From: Flavobacteriales bacterium
Lineage (GTDB): Bacteria > Bacteroidota > Bacteroidia > NS11-12g > UBA955
DNA length: 44,129 nucleotides
Assembly: GCA_002737625.1 (NCBI GenBank)
Contig: NSIB01000005.1
Location: 1-44,129, forward strand
Reading direction: 5' to 3'
Shown here: in pieces, positions 24,716 to 32,376 of the stretch
Layout: each line of letters starts with the position of its first letter
How positions within the stretch are numbered: position 1 is the stretch's first letter
Translations under genes and position numbers: made by a program
Notes under the pieces: model-generated
Database searches by the model: none
What the model saw: only the letters and a program-made list of their open reading frames with translations
Told to the model about the DNA's origin: nothing

Positions 24716-25521
24716 AACAAATCAATGCATTCTTTGGCTTCTTTTACATCGTGAACTCGCAAAATATTAGCACCGCGATCTAACACGGCCATATGCAGTG
24801 CTGTAGTCCCATTTAACGCAGTTTCGGGCGTGCAATTGAGCGTTTTCCAAATCATTCCTTTTCTAGAAATACCTACCAATAACGGCTTGTTGAATTGCCT
24901 AAATTTTTGCAACTGATTCAATAACTGAAAATTGTGCTCCGTTGTTTTACCAAATCCAAATCCGGGATCAATCACCCAATTGGCAAAGTCCGCTTTCCGA
25001 TACTCTTGCTTTTTTTGGTTGAAATAGTCTAGGATTTCGCCCATCAAATCATCGTAATGAGGATCTTCCTGCATCGTTTCGGGATTCCCTTTTTTGTGCA
25101 TTGCAACATAAGCGACCTCATTATCAAACACGGTCCGAAACATCTTTGGATCATTGTCGCCCGCGTCAATATCATTAATCATGTCGATGCCCAAGCCAAT
25201 GCAAGCCAAAGCCACAGAACTATAATAAGTATCTACGCTGAGCCAAGCTTCAGGAAAGGCCCTACGGATTGCTCTGACAACGGGTGCCACGCGTTCTAGC
25301 TCTTCACCAAAACTCACGCGCTCACTGCCAGGTCTAGTACTTTGTCCGCCAATGTCAATAATAGCAGCACCTGATTCAAGCATCGCACCTGCCAAATCCA
25401 CCGCTTGTTGTTCTGTTTGTACACGGCTTTTACCATAAAAGGAGTCCGGCGTGCTATTGAGGATGCCCATAATTACGGGCGTGGTCAAGGATAGTTTTTT
25501 TTCTTTTGAGAGTAGGAACAT
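24697..25521 (-). CDS. folP: Dihydropteroate synthase
   Basis: It joins p-aminobenzoate to dihydropterin pyrophosphate in folate synthesis and is the sulfonamide target. The 274-residue TIM barrel has the three family signatures: PVIMGILNSTPDSF near the start, IIDIGGQSTRPGSE at about 60, and the WVIDPGFGFGKTTEHN and VGISRKGM segments. ATG 25521 is separated from the fumC stop by only 4 bases, so the two are co-transcribed; the rpe promoter lies at its 3' end. The usual Bacteroidota neighbours of folP (a diadenylate cyclase gene, for example) are absent here. Confidence 0.96.
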   Translation of the reverse strand: MFLLSKEKKLSLTTPVIMGILNSTPDSFYGKSRVQTEQQAVDLAGAMLESGAAIIDIGGQSTRPGSERVSFGEELERVAPVVRAIRRAFPEAWLSVDTYYSSVALACIGLGIDMINDIDAGDNDPKMFRTVFDNEVAYVAMHKKGNPETMQEDPHYDDLMGEILDYFNQKKQEYRKADFANWVIDPGFGFGKTTEHNFQLLNQLQKFRQFNKPLLVGISRKGMIWKTLNCTPETALNGTTALHMAVLDRGANILRVHDVKEAKECIDLFLALKA

Positions 25522-25525
25522 GGTC

Positions 25526-26938
25526 TTATTTGATTACTTCCTTTGGGTTGCCAACCATCAATTCTGGGCGAACCCATTCGTTAAATTGCTCTTCGGTCAA
25601 CAGTCCCAATGCCAACGCCGCTTCCTTTAATGTCAAATTTTCTTTGTGTGCTTTCTTTGCTATTTTGGCGGCATTCTCATAGCCAATGTGAGTGTTCAAT
25701 GCTGTCACCAACATCAAACTTTGGTCAACCAATCGCTGAATATTGTCTAAATCGGGTTCGATACCCACAGCGCAGTTGTCGTTGAAGCTCAAGCAAGCCT
25801 GGCCCAATAAACGAGCACTTTGGAGCATATTTACCGCGATAACTGGCTTAAATACATTTAATTCAAAATGTCCTTGTGAAGCCGCGAAAGAAATAGCGAC
25901 ATCATTTCCCAAAATTTGGGCGCAAACCATGGTTAACGCTTCGGGTTGAGTAGGGTTGACTTTTCCTGGCATGATTGAGCTACCTGGTTCGTTTTCGGGG
26001 ATGACAATTTCGCCAATTCCGCTGCGTGGGCCAGAACTCATCATACGAATGTCGTTTGCGATTTTAAAACAGCTCATTGCAGCACGTTTCAGAGCGCCAT
26101 GCAATTCTACCATCGCATCATGGGCTGCTAAGGCTTCGAACTTGTTTGGCGCAGTCACGAATGGCAAAGCAGTTTCTTCGGCTATGTATTTGGCTACCAA
26201 TTCGGAATATCCTGCAGGGGTGTTTAATCCTGTTCCCACAGCGGTACCACCGAGAGCCAATTCCGCAGCGGTTGGTAAAGCGCGGTTAATTGCATTAACA
26301 CCGTTTTCTAATTGTTGAACGTATCCACTAAATTCTTGTCCTAGCGTTAACGGTGTGGCATCCATGAAATGGGTGCGACCGATCTTTACGATATTCTCAA
26401 AATCGCGTGCCTTATGCTTCAAGGTGGTTTTTAGCGCTTGAATGCCGGGTAAAGTATAATCAACAACTTGTTTAAATACCGCAATACTCATGGCCGTTGG
26501 GAATGTATCGTTTGAACTCTGACTCTTATTTACATCGTCGTTTGGATGTAAAATTTTCTTTTTATCATCCAACTTGCCACCACTAAGAATATGAGCACGA
26601 TTGGCAATCACTTCATTTACGTTCATGTTGCTCTGTGTTCCAGAGCCTGTTTGCCAAATAACCAATGGGAATTCGGCATCCAATTTTCCTGCGATGATTT
26701 CGTCGCAAACCGCAGAGATTAGATCACATTTTTCTGCCGACAATACTCCCAAATCACGATTGGTTCGGGCAGCACTTTTTTTCAATATGCCAAATGCACG
26801 AATGATTTCCAACGGCATACTTCCTTCGGGTCCAATTTTGAAATTGTTTCTGCTGCGTTCGGTTTGGGCGCCCCATAAAGCATTGGCTGGGACTTTAACT
26901 TCACCCATGGTGTCTAGTTCTATGCGATACTGTGTCAT
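25526..26938 (-). CDS. fumC: Fumarate hydratase, class II
   Basis: It hydrates fumarate to malate in the TCA cycle; this is the iron-independent, heat-stable type. The 470-residue protein shows all class II landmarks: [14 protein letters not shown] early, [40 protein letters not shown] and the signature [13 protein letters not shown] at about residue 318. ATG 26938 has an exact -7 element 9 bases upstream and diverges from maeB, 153 bases away. The enzyme's product, malate, is the substrate of the divergent maeB product, which makes shared control plausible. folP follows 4 bases downstream. Confidence 0.97.
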   Translation of the reverse strand: MTQYRIELDTMGEVKVPANALWGAQTERSRNNFKIGPEGSMPLEIIRAFGILKKSAARTNRDLGVLSAEKCDLISAVCDEIIAGKLDAEFPLVIWQTGSGTQSNMNVNEVIANRAHILSGGKLDDKKKILHPNDDVNKSQSSNDTFPTAMSIAVFKQVVDYTLPGIQALKTTLKHKARDFENIVKIGRTHFMDATPLTLGQEFSGYVQQLENGVNAINRALPTAAELALGGTAVGTGLNTPAGYSELVAKYIAEETALPFVTAPNKFEALAAHDAMVELHGALKRAAMSCFKIANDIRMMSSGPRSGIGEIVIPENEPGSSIMPGKVNPTQPEALTMVCAQILGNDVAISFAASQGHFELNVFKPVIAVNMLQSARLLGQACLSFNDNCAVGIEPDLDNIQRLVDQSLMLVTALNTHIGYENAAKIAKKAHKENLTLKEAALALGLLTEEQFNEWVRPELMVGNPKEVIK

Positions 26939-26947
26939 AATATACTA

Positions 26948-26955
26948 CAAAGATA
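26948..26955 (-). promoter_or_regulatory. -7 element of fumC
   Basis: The minus strand reads TATCTTTG, an exact TAnnTTTG ending 9 bases before the fumC ATG. The same octamer serves maeB on the other strand. Confidence 0.55.
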
Positions 26956-26989
26956 AAACCCCAAAGTCACACTTACGAAATTGAATATG

Positions 26990-26999
26990 CACCGCGGTG
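26990..26999. promoter_or_regulatory. Palindrome CACCGCGGTG in the fumC-maeB divergent region
   Basis: A perfect 10-bp palindrome lies 35 bases upstream of the fumC -7 element, followed at once by a second symmetric stretch, TTTTAATAAAA. It is a candidate operator for shared control of the two malate genes, but nothing identifies a regulator. The remainder of this 153-base gap holds only the two -7 elements. Confidence 0.35.
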
Positions 27000-27076
27000 T
27001 TTTAATAAAATAGACAGACAAAGTTATTCGTTCATAAAGCGAAACGCCCGTTTACAAAAGCCCTAGGCCGAATGAC

Positions 27077-27084
27077 TATCTTTG
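27077..27084 (+). promoter_or_regulatory. -7 element of maeB
   Basis: TATCTTTG, an exact TAnnTTTG, ends 7 bases before ATG 27092, giving a predicted leader of about 0-3 bases. No TTTG -33 box is present at standard spacing. Confidence 0.55.
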
Positions 27085-27091
27085 TAAGTAT

Positions 27092-29350
27092 ATGTCAGAA
27101 AAGAAATTGCTCGATGCACTCAGTTATCATGCCGACGGTAGGCCTGGAAAAATAGAGGTAATCTCTACCAAACCCACCCAAACACAATTTGACTTAGCAT
27201 TGGCATATTCTCCAGGTGTGGCGGAACCTTGTTTGGCCATCGCTGCGAACGTTGATGATGTATATAAATACACTGCAAAAGGCAATTTGGTGGCCGTAAT
27301 TTCGAATGGTACCGCCGTGTTAGGATTGGGCGATATTGGGCCTGAAGCATCTAAGCCAGTGATGGAAGGCAAGGGTGTGTTGTTTAAGATTTTTGCCGAC
27401 ATAGACGTATTTGATATCGAATTAAATTGTAAGGATGTAGACCATTTTGTAGAAACCGTAAAAGCGATGGAGCCTACTTTCGGTGGAATTAATTTGGAGG
27501 ATATCAAAGCCCCTGAGAGTTTTGAGATTGAAGAGCGACTAAAGGCTGCCTTGAATATTCCAATTATGCATGATGATCAGCATGGTACTGCGATTATCTC
27601 CGCAGCAGGTTTGATAAATGCATTGCGATTGGTTGAAAAAGAATTGAGTGATGCGCGCATCGTGGTGAGTGGTGCAGGTGCCTCGGCCATTGCTTGTGTC
27701 AAATTATTTGTGTCGTTGGGCGCAGATAAAAGAAATATTGTAATGTTGGATTCAAAGGGCGTATTGCGTTTGGATCGCACAGATTTGGATAAATATAAGA
27801 GTCAGTTTGTGACTCAGCGCGACCTAAATACGTTGGATGAAGCGTTGGTTTCCGCCGATGTGTTTGTTGGGTTGAGCAAAGGAAATATCTTAACTCCTGA
27901 AATGATTTTGTCGATGGCGGAAAAGCCAATTGTCTTCGCGATGGCAAATCCTACGCCTGAAATCGATTACCATTTGGCGGTGGCGACGCGTCCGGATTTG
28001 ATCATGGCAACGGGAAGATCTGATTACCCGAATCAAGTGAATAACGTGCTGGGATTTCCTTTTATTTTCAGAGGTGCACTCGATGTAAGAGCAACGGAGA
28101 TCAATGAAGAAATGAAACTCGCTGCTGTCCTTGCGATTGCAGATTTGGCGATGCAACCCGTGCCTGAAAGTGTGATGATGGCATACAATGAAAAGAACTT
28201 GAGTTTTGGTCCCCAGTATATTATTCCTAAGCCTATGGATCCAAGATTGTTGACAACAGTTGCTCCGGCGGTGGCAAAAGCTGCCATGGATAGTGGTGTG
28301 GCTAAGAATCCGATTACGGATTGGGAAGGGTATAATGCGCAGTTGCGTCAGCGTTTGGGCATCGACAATGATTTTGTAAATCGATTGATGACCAAAGCGA
28401 AAACCAATCCTAAGCGTGTCGTTTTTGCCGAAGCCGATCATATTCGCATCTTACGGGCGGCAGAAATTGCCAAACGGGACGGAATTTGCGAACCCATTTT
28501 ATTGGGAAATCCTGAGGCCATTCAGAAAATGATGGATGAAAATTTCATCGAGATTCCTGGGGTGGTAATGATCGACCCTAGAAAGCAGGATGAACAGCTA
28601 AAGGAATATGGCGAAATGCTATTTAAAAAGCGCAGCAGGAAAGGACTCACGGGATTTGAAGCGGAATATCAAATGCGAAATCGAAATTATTTTGGTTCGA
28701 TGATGGTGGAAAATGGAATGGCAGATGCATTTATTAGCGGTTTGACAAGGAATTATCCCATTGCTTTGAGACCTGCGCTGGATTGTATTGGTATGGTTTC
28801 AACAACCCATCGGGTGGCGGGAATGCATATTATGATGGCTAAATCAGGGCCTGTGTTTTTTGCTGATACTACTGTGAACATCGATATAGATGAAGATTCT
28901 GTTTACGAGATGGTGGGTTTGGTACATGATAGAGTGAAATCATTTCAGATTGAACCACGCATCGCATTGATTTCCTATTCAAACTTTGGTAGTTCAGCGG
29001 GTAAATACCCTTTGATGATGCAAAAGGTGGTTAAACGTTTACATGCGGATCGACCTGATATTTTGGTGGATGGTGAGATGCAGCCGGTATACGCAATCGA
29101 CGGTGATTTGAGAAGCAGAAGGTTCCCATTTAACAAGTTGGGCGATAAGTCGGCTAACGTATTCATATTTAGTGGTTTGAGTACTGGAAATGCCGTGTAT
29201 CAGATCATGAGAAGCATGGGGAATATGGAAGCCATTGGACCCGTTTTGTTGGGATTTAAGAAGTCGGTTCACATCCTTCACCACAGTTCATCGGTTCGCG
29301 AAATTGTGAATATGGTGGCTTTGGCGGTAGGTGAAGCACAAGATAAATAA
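27092..29350 (+). CDS. maeB: NADP-dependent malic enzyme with phosphotransacetylase-like domain
   Basis: The 752-residue fusion has two parts. Residues about 1-420 are a malic enzyme: [12 protein letters not shown], Lys in [24 protein letters not shown], metal-binding [14 protein letters not shown] and [10 protein letters not shown], and the dinucleotide loop [15 protein letters not shown]. Residues about 430-750 are a phosphate acetyltransferase-like domain ([45 protein letters not shown]). It decarboxylates malate to pyruvate with NADPH formation; in characterised MaeB proteins the PTA-like domain is regulatory (acetyl-CoA) rather than catalytic. ATG 27092 has a -7 element 7 bases upstream and diverges from fumC. 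A GNAT gene follows with a 10-base gap. Confidence 0.96.
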   Translation: MSEKKLLDALSYHADGRPGKIEVISTKPTQTQFDLALAYSPGVAEPCLAIAANVDDVYKYTAKGNLVAVISNGTAVLGLGDIGPEASKPVMEGKGVLFKIFADIDVFDIELNCKDVDHFVETVKAMEPTFGGINLEDIKAPESFEIEERLKAALNIPIMHDDQHGTAIISAAGLINALRLVEKELSDARIVVSGAGASAIACVKLFVSLGADKRNIVMLDSKGVLRLDRTDLDKYKSQFVTQRDLNTLDEALVSADVFVGLSKGNILTPEMILSMAEKPIVFAMANPTPEIDYHLAVATRPDLIMATGRSDYPNQVNNVLGFPFIFRGALDVRATEINEEMKLAAVLAIADLAMQPVPESVMMAYNEKNLSFGPQYIIPKPMDPRLLTTVAPAVAKAAMDSGVAKNPITDWEGYNAQLRQRLGIDNDFVNRLMTKAKTNPKRVVFAEADHIRILRAAEIAKRDGICEPILLGNPEAIQKMMDENFIEIPGVVMIDPRKQDEQLKEYGEMLFKKRSRKGLTGFEAEYQMRNRNYFGSMMVENGMADAFISGLTRNYPIALRPALDCIGMVSTTHRVAGMHIMMAKSGPVFFADTTVNIDIDEDSVYEMVGLVHDRVKSFQIEPRIALISYSNFGSSAGKYPLMMQKVVKRLHADRPDILVDGEMQPVYAIDGDLRSRRFPFNKLGDKSANVFIFSGLSTGNAVYQIMRSMGNMEAIGPVLLGFKKSVHILHHSSSVREIVNMVALAVGEAQDK

Positions 29351-29360
29351 GGCTTTTATC

Positions 29361-29807
29361 ATGGAGAATACGCCACATATCGAATTTGAAATTATCGAAT
29401 GGGGATCGGTAAAATATATCCAGTCCTTGGCGTTAAGACATGAAGTTTTGCGTAAACCTTTGGGATTGGTATTTGATCCTTCTATTTTTCCTGAAGAGAA
29501 AAAGGAGATTCACTTGGTGGCGAATCACGGCGACTGGTTGGTGGGCTGTATGATTCTGACGGATACCGGTAACGATTTGAAAATGAGACAGGTAGCGGTG
29601 GCTAATAAATTCCGTCGCTGTAGAATTGGTGCGAGAATGGTGGCATTGGCAGAAGCGAAAGCCATTGAAATGGGAAAGCAAAAAATGGTATTGCACGCCC
29701 GAGATTCAGCATTGGATTTTTATCTATCGTTGGGATATAGCATTGTGGGAGATCCGTTTGAAGAGGTGGGTATTCCGCATCATCGAATGAAGAAGTCCTT
29801 CGTCTAA
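29361..29807 (+). CDS. GNAT-family N-acetyltransferase
   Basis: The 148-residue cytoplasmic acetyltransferase shows the GNAT fold order: strand IHLVANHGDWLVGCMIL, then the acetyl-CoA motif A MRQVAVANKFRRCRIGARMVALAEAKA (about 84-110, the R/Q-x-x-G-x-G/A pyrophosphate loop), then motif B MVLHARDSALDFYLSLGYSIVGD. A GTG at 29331, overlapping the maeB stop, gives a longer frame, but ATG 29361 yields the typical start. The gap after maeB is 10 bases, so it is in the maeB transcript. The substrate is unknown. Confidence 0.88.
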   Translation: MENTPHIEFEIIEWGSVKYIQSLALRHEVLRKPLGLVFDPSIFPEEKKEIHLVANHGDWLVGCMILTDTGNDLKMRQVAVANKFRRCRIGARMVALAEAKAIEMGKQKMVLHARDSALDFYLSLGYSIVGDPFEEVGIPHHRMKKSFV

Positions 29808-29855
29808 GCGAATAGAGTTTTCCCCGATTTTGGTGAGCATCGACAAAGAATAAAC

Positions 29856-29863
29856 TATCTTTG
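29856..29863 (+). promoter_or_regulatory. -7 element of rseP
   Basis: TATCTTTG, an exact TAnnTTTG, ends 14 bases before ATG 29878. A TTTTGG about 23 bases upstream could be a stretched -33 box. Confidence 0.5.
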
Positions 29864-29877
29864 TAAAACACACATTC

Positions 29878-31278
29878 ATGGAAATACTAATTACGGCCGC
29901 ACAGTTTATTTTAGCTTTATCGATTCTAATTACCTTGCACGAATTTGGTCATTATTGGGCCGCCAGAGCATTTGGTATTCGCATCGAGAAGTTCCTTTTG
30001 TTCTTTGATGCATGGAATTTTAAGTTGTTCAGTTTTAAACGCGGCGACACAGAATATGGTATGGGTTGGTTGCCATTGGGTGGCTATGTGAAGATTGCAG
30101 GAATGATGGATGAGAGCTTGGATACCGAGCAAATGAAGTCGGAGCCACAGTCTTGGGAATTCCGCAGCAAACCAGCTTGGCAGCGTTTGATTGTGATGGT
30201 GGGCGGCGTAACTGTCAATTTGATTTTGGGAATCTTCTTGATGATTTGCTTGACCTATTCGCAGGGGGAGTCCTATATTCCAAATGAGTCGATCAATCAA
30301 AAGGGCGGTGTCTATGCCAGTCCGGTGGCTCGTTCTATGGGTTTTGCAACCGGGGATAGAATTATCGCCTTGAATGGTCAAAAAGTAGAAAATTTGGATG
30401 CCGAATTTGGTAATCCATCGTTTTTGATGGCCGATAAAAAGGTGGTTGATATTCAACGGGCGAAGTTAGTAATGGTTGCTTCTTCTGATTCTTCTCAACC
30501 AGCGACGTCTCAATATGCTTATTATGATACCACTTTGGTATTGCCTGAAAATTTTGATGAGTTGCTATCGAAGAAGTCTGATATGCCATTCTTTGCACCT
30601 CGTTTATCGTTCGTTGTGGGTAAACTCACCGGCGGCGGAAACGCTTACAAAGCAGGCTTTGATGTCGGCGATGCGATTCAAAAAGTAGAAGGCAAGGATG
30701 TACTTTCGTTTTTTGAATTCAAGGAAACCTTGTTGAAATACGCCGGTCAAAGAATCAAAATGCAGGTGAAAGATACGTTGGGGAAAACCACAGTATTAAC
30801 GGTTGATGTTAATGCGGATGCCACCATCGGATTCCAACCCAAGTTCTCTGGATTTGAAAACGATGAAAAAATCATCAAATATGGTTTGGGTGAATCGGTA
30901 AACAAAGGCGTTTCTCGATCTTTTGGTTTGATAGGTGCAAACGCAAAGGCTTTAGGCAACGTGGCTTCAGGAAAAACTGACGCTTCCAAATCATTGGCTG
31001 GACCCGTTGGGATTGCACAGATGTTTGGCGGTACTTGGGATTGGGTTAACTTTTGGACGCTTACAGCGATGCTGAGTTTGGTGCTAGCATTTATGAATAT
31101 TCTGCCAATACCTGCCTTAGATGGTGGACATGTTATGTTCTTGTTGTATGAAATCATCGCAAGAAGACCTGTTTCAGAGAAGGTATTGTACGTTGGTCAA
31201 GTGATTGGTATGGTTATTTTACTTTCTTTGGTTGCCTTTACTTTTTGGGTAGATATCGCGAGAGCTTTAGGATTGTAA
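29878..31278 (+). CDS. rseP: RIP metalloprotease RseP (site-2 protease)
   Basis: This inner-membrane zinc protease cuts membrane-spanning anti-sigma factors and leftover signal peptides. The 466-residue protein has the first TM with HEFGH (His21, Glu22, His25), a second TM segment (about 104-127, VGGVTVNLILGIFLMI), two PDZ regions (about 130-215, and 245-295 with KAGFDVGDAIQKVEGKDV), the third catalytic residue Asp415 in ILPIPALDGGHV, and a last TM at about 438-458. ATG 29878 is preceded by its own -7 element. hscB follows with a one-base gap. In Bacteroidota rseP often sits with dxr or frr; not so here. Confidence 0.96.
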   Translation: MEILITAAQFILALSILITLHEFGHYWAARAFGIRIEKFLLFFDAWNFKLFSFKRGDTEYGMGWLPLGGYVKIAGMMDESLDTEQMKSEPQSWEFRSKPAWQRLIVMVGGVTVNLILGIFLMICLTYSQGESYIPNESINQKGGVYASPVARSMGFATGDRIIALNGQKVENLDAEFGNPSFLMADKKVVDIQRAKLVMVASSDSSQPATSQYAYYDTTLVLPENFDELLSKKSDMPFFAPRLSFVVGKLTGGGNAYKAGFDVGDAIQKVEGKDVLSFFEFKETLLKYAGQRIKMQVKDTLGKTTVLTVDVNADATIGFQPKFSGFENDEKIIKYGLGESVNKGVSRSFGLIGANAKALGNVASGKTDASKSLAGPVGIAQMFGGTWDWVNFWTLTAMLSLVLAFMNILPIPALDGGHVMFLLYEIIARRPVSEKVLYVGQVIGMVILLSLVAFTFWVDIARALGL

Positions 31279-31279
31279 T

Positions 31280-31768
31280 ATGCAAAATGCGTTCGATTTT
31301 TTTGGGTTAACGCCGTCATTGAGCTTGGATGCTAAAGAAATTCGTAATCGTTATATTGAGATTCAACGACAGGCTCATCCTGATTTAATTGGAGATGATA
31401 ATATTGAAGTAAATTCAGTTGAATTGGCCAATCGCTATTATGAAGAACTTCGCACGCCAAGGGGTGTTGTGAAATCATATCTGATGGCGATGAATGTTTC
31501 AGACCTAAATCAAAATAGATTGCCTAAGGATTTCTTATTTGAAATGATGTCGTTGAATGATGAAATTGATGAAAAACATTCTGGAAACGCAGCAGCTGGA
31601 GAGAAGGCAGAGGGCTTGTTGGATCGGGCAGATTTAGAATTAACCGGTGCATTGAATTTATTAAAGGAAAATCCATTTCCCGATTTGGATGAATTGGTAG
31701 AATGGTATCAGAAATCAAAATATTTGGATCGTTTGCGCAAAAATTTTCTTGGAATAGAGGAGATTTAA
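31280..31768 (+). CDS. hscB: Fe-S assembly co-chaperone HscB
   Basis: This J-domain co-chaperone helps transfer iron-sulfur clusters from the scaffold IscU with an Hsp70 (HscA or DnaK). Its 162 residues are HscB length. The J-domain occupies about 1-75 with FDFFGLTPSLSLD and the HPD motif at 33-35 (RQAHPDL). The C-terminal three-helix domain includes LPKDFLFEMMSLNDEIDE, the usual L-P-x-x-F-L-x-x-x-M-x-x-x-E pattern. It starts one base after the rseP stop. No hscA, fdx or iscU is in the window, so it may work with DnaK, though that cannot be told from here. Confidence 0.92.
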   Translation: MQNAFDFFGLTPSLSLDAKEIRNRYIEIQRQAHPDLIGDDNIEVNSVELANRYYEELRTPRGVVKSYLMAMNVSDLNQNRLPKDFLFEMMSLNDEIDEKHSGNAAAGEKAEGLLDRADLELTGALNLLKENPFPDLDELVEWYQKSKYLDRLRKNFLGIEEI

Positions 31769-31794
31769 CCGCATAAATGTAATTTTACAACACC

Positions 31795-32292
31795 ATGTCA
31801 ACCCGCACTCAACTGAAGAATCATCATGAAATTCGCGTAATCTTTCAGAGGATGGCTTTAGAAATCGCGGAATCCTTTGCAGAGTATGAAGATTTGTATT
31901 TTGTTGCGATTAACGAACGGGGTATGTCTATTGCACTGGAGTTGAACCATGAATTAGACCGCATTTTACCAGATTGTAATATTTCATTGGGAAATGTTCG
32001 TGCTTCGGAGGATTATAAATGGGAGGGTATTCTACCCAATATGGTCGCTATCTCAACCCCGGTAATTATTGTGGATGACGTGATTCACTCTGGAGGAACG
32101 GCGATGCAAGTTTTGGTTGATTTGTACGAGCATGGATTTGAAATTATTCGCACCGCATTTTTGGCACAACGCGAACACAGGGATTACCCGATACAGGCCA
32201 ATTTTGTAGGCGTTTCAATTGCAACTACCTTACAAGAACATGTATTTTTCAATAATGAGGATCCGGGCGATCTTCAGTTGTATTTGATTTGA
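31795..32292 (+). CDS. Phosphoribosyltransferase-family protein (PyrR-like)
   Basis: The 165-residue type I phosphoribosyltransferase has the PRPP-binding loop VIIVDDVIHSGGTAM at about 98-112, and the early FVAINERGMSIALEL that matches the PyrR and hypoxanthine-type flexible region. Members act as pyrimidine-operon regulators or nucleobase phosphoribosyltransferases; the sequence alone does not decide. The Val-Asp-Asp-Val-x-His-Ser-Gly-Gly-Thr loop is closest to PyrR. ATG 31795 follows hscB by 26 bases. TAATTTTA, one mismatch from the -7 consensus, lies 7 bases upstream. Confidence 0.85.
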   Translation: MSTRTQLKNHHEIRVIFQRMALEIAESFAEYEDLYFVAINERGMSIALELNHELDRILPDCNISLGNVRASEDYKWEGILPNMVAISTPVIIVDDVIHSGGTAMQVLVDLYEHGFEIIRTAFLAQREHRDYPIQANFVGVSIATTLQEHVFFNNEDPGDLQLYLI

Positions 32293-32357
32293 TTAATATT
32301 TAGGCTTTGAATTGTAATTTAGTTGTCAATCAAACAACTCTTTGCATGATATTTTGT

Positions 32358-32365
32358 TATTTTTG
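32358..32365 (+). promoter_or_regulatory. -7 element of the CHU_C repeat protein gene
   Basis: TATTTTTG, an exact TAnnTTTG, ends 11 bases before ATG 32377. Confidence 0.5.
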
Positions 32366-32376
32366 AATTATTGAAA

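Noticed and set aside
29331-29360. GTG start of the GNAT gene overlapping maeB
   Set aside because: ATG 29361 gives a family-like N-terminus; the ten extra residues are the maeB tail read in another frame.
32321-32339. AGTTGT/ACAACT inverted repeat after the phosphoribosyltransferase gene as a terminator
   Set aside because: The stem is only six AT-rich base pairs and no T-run follows closely, so chance is as good an explanation.
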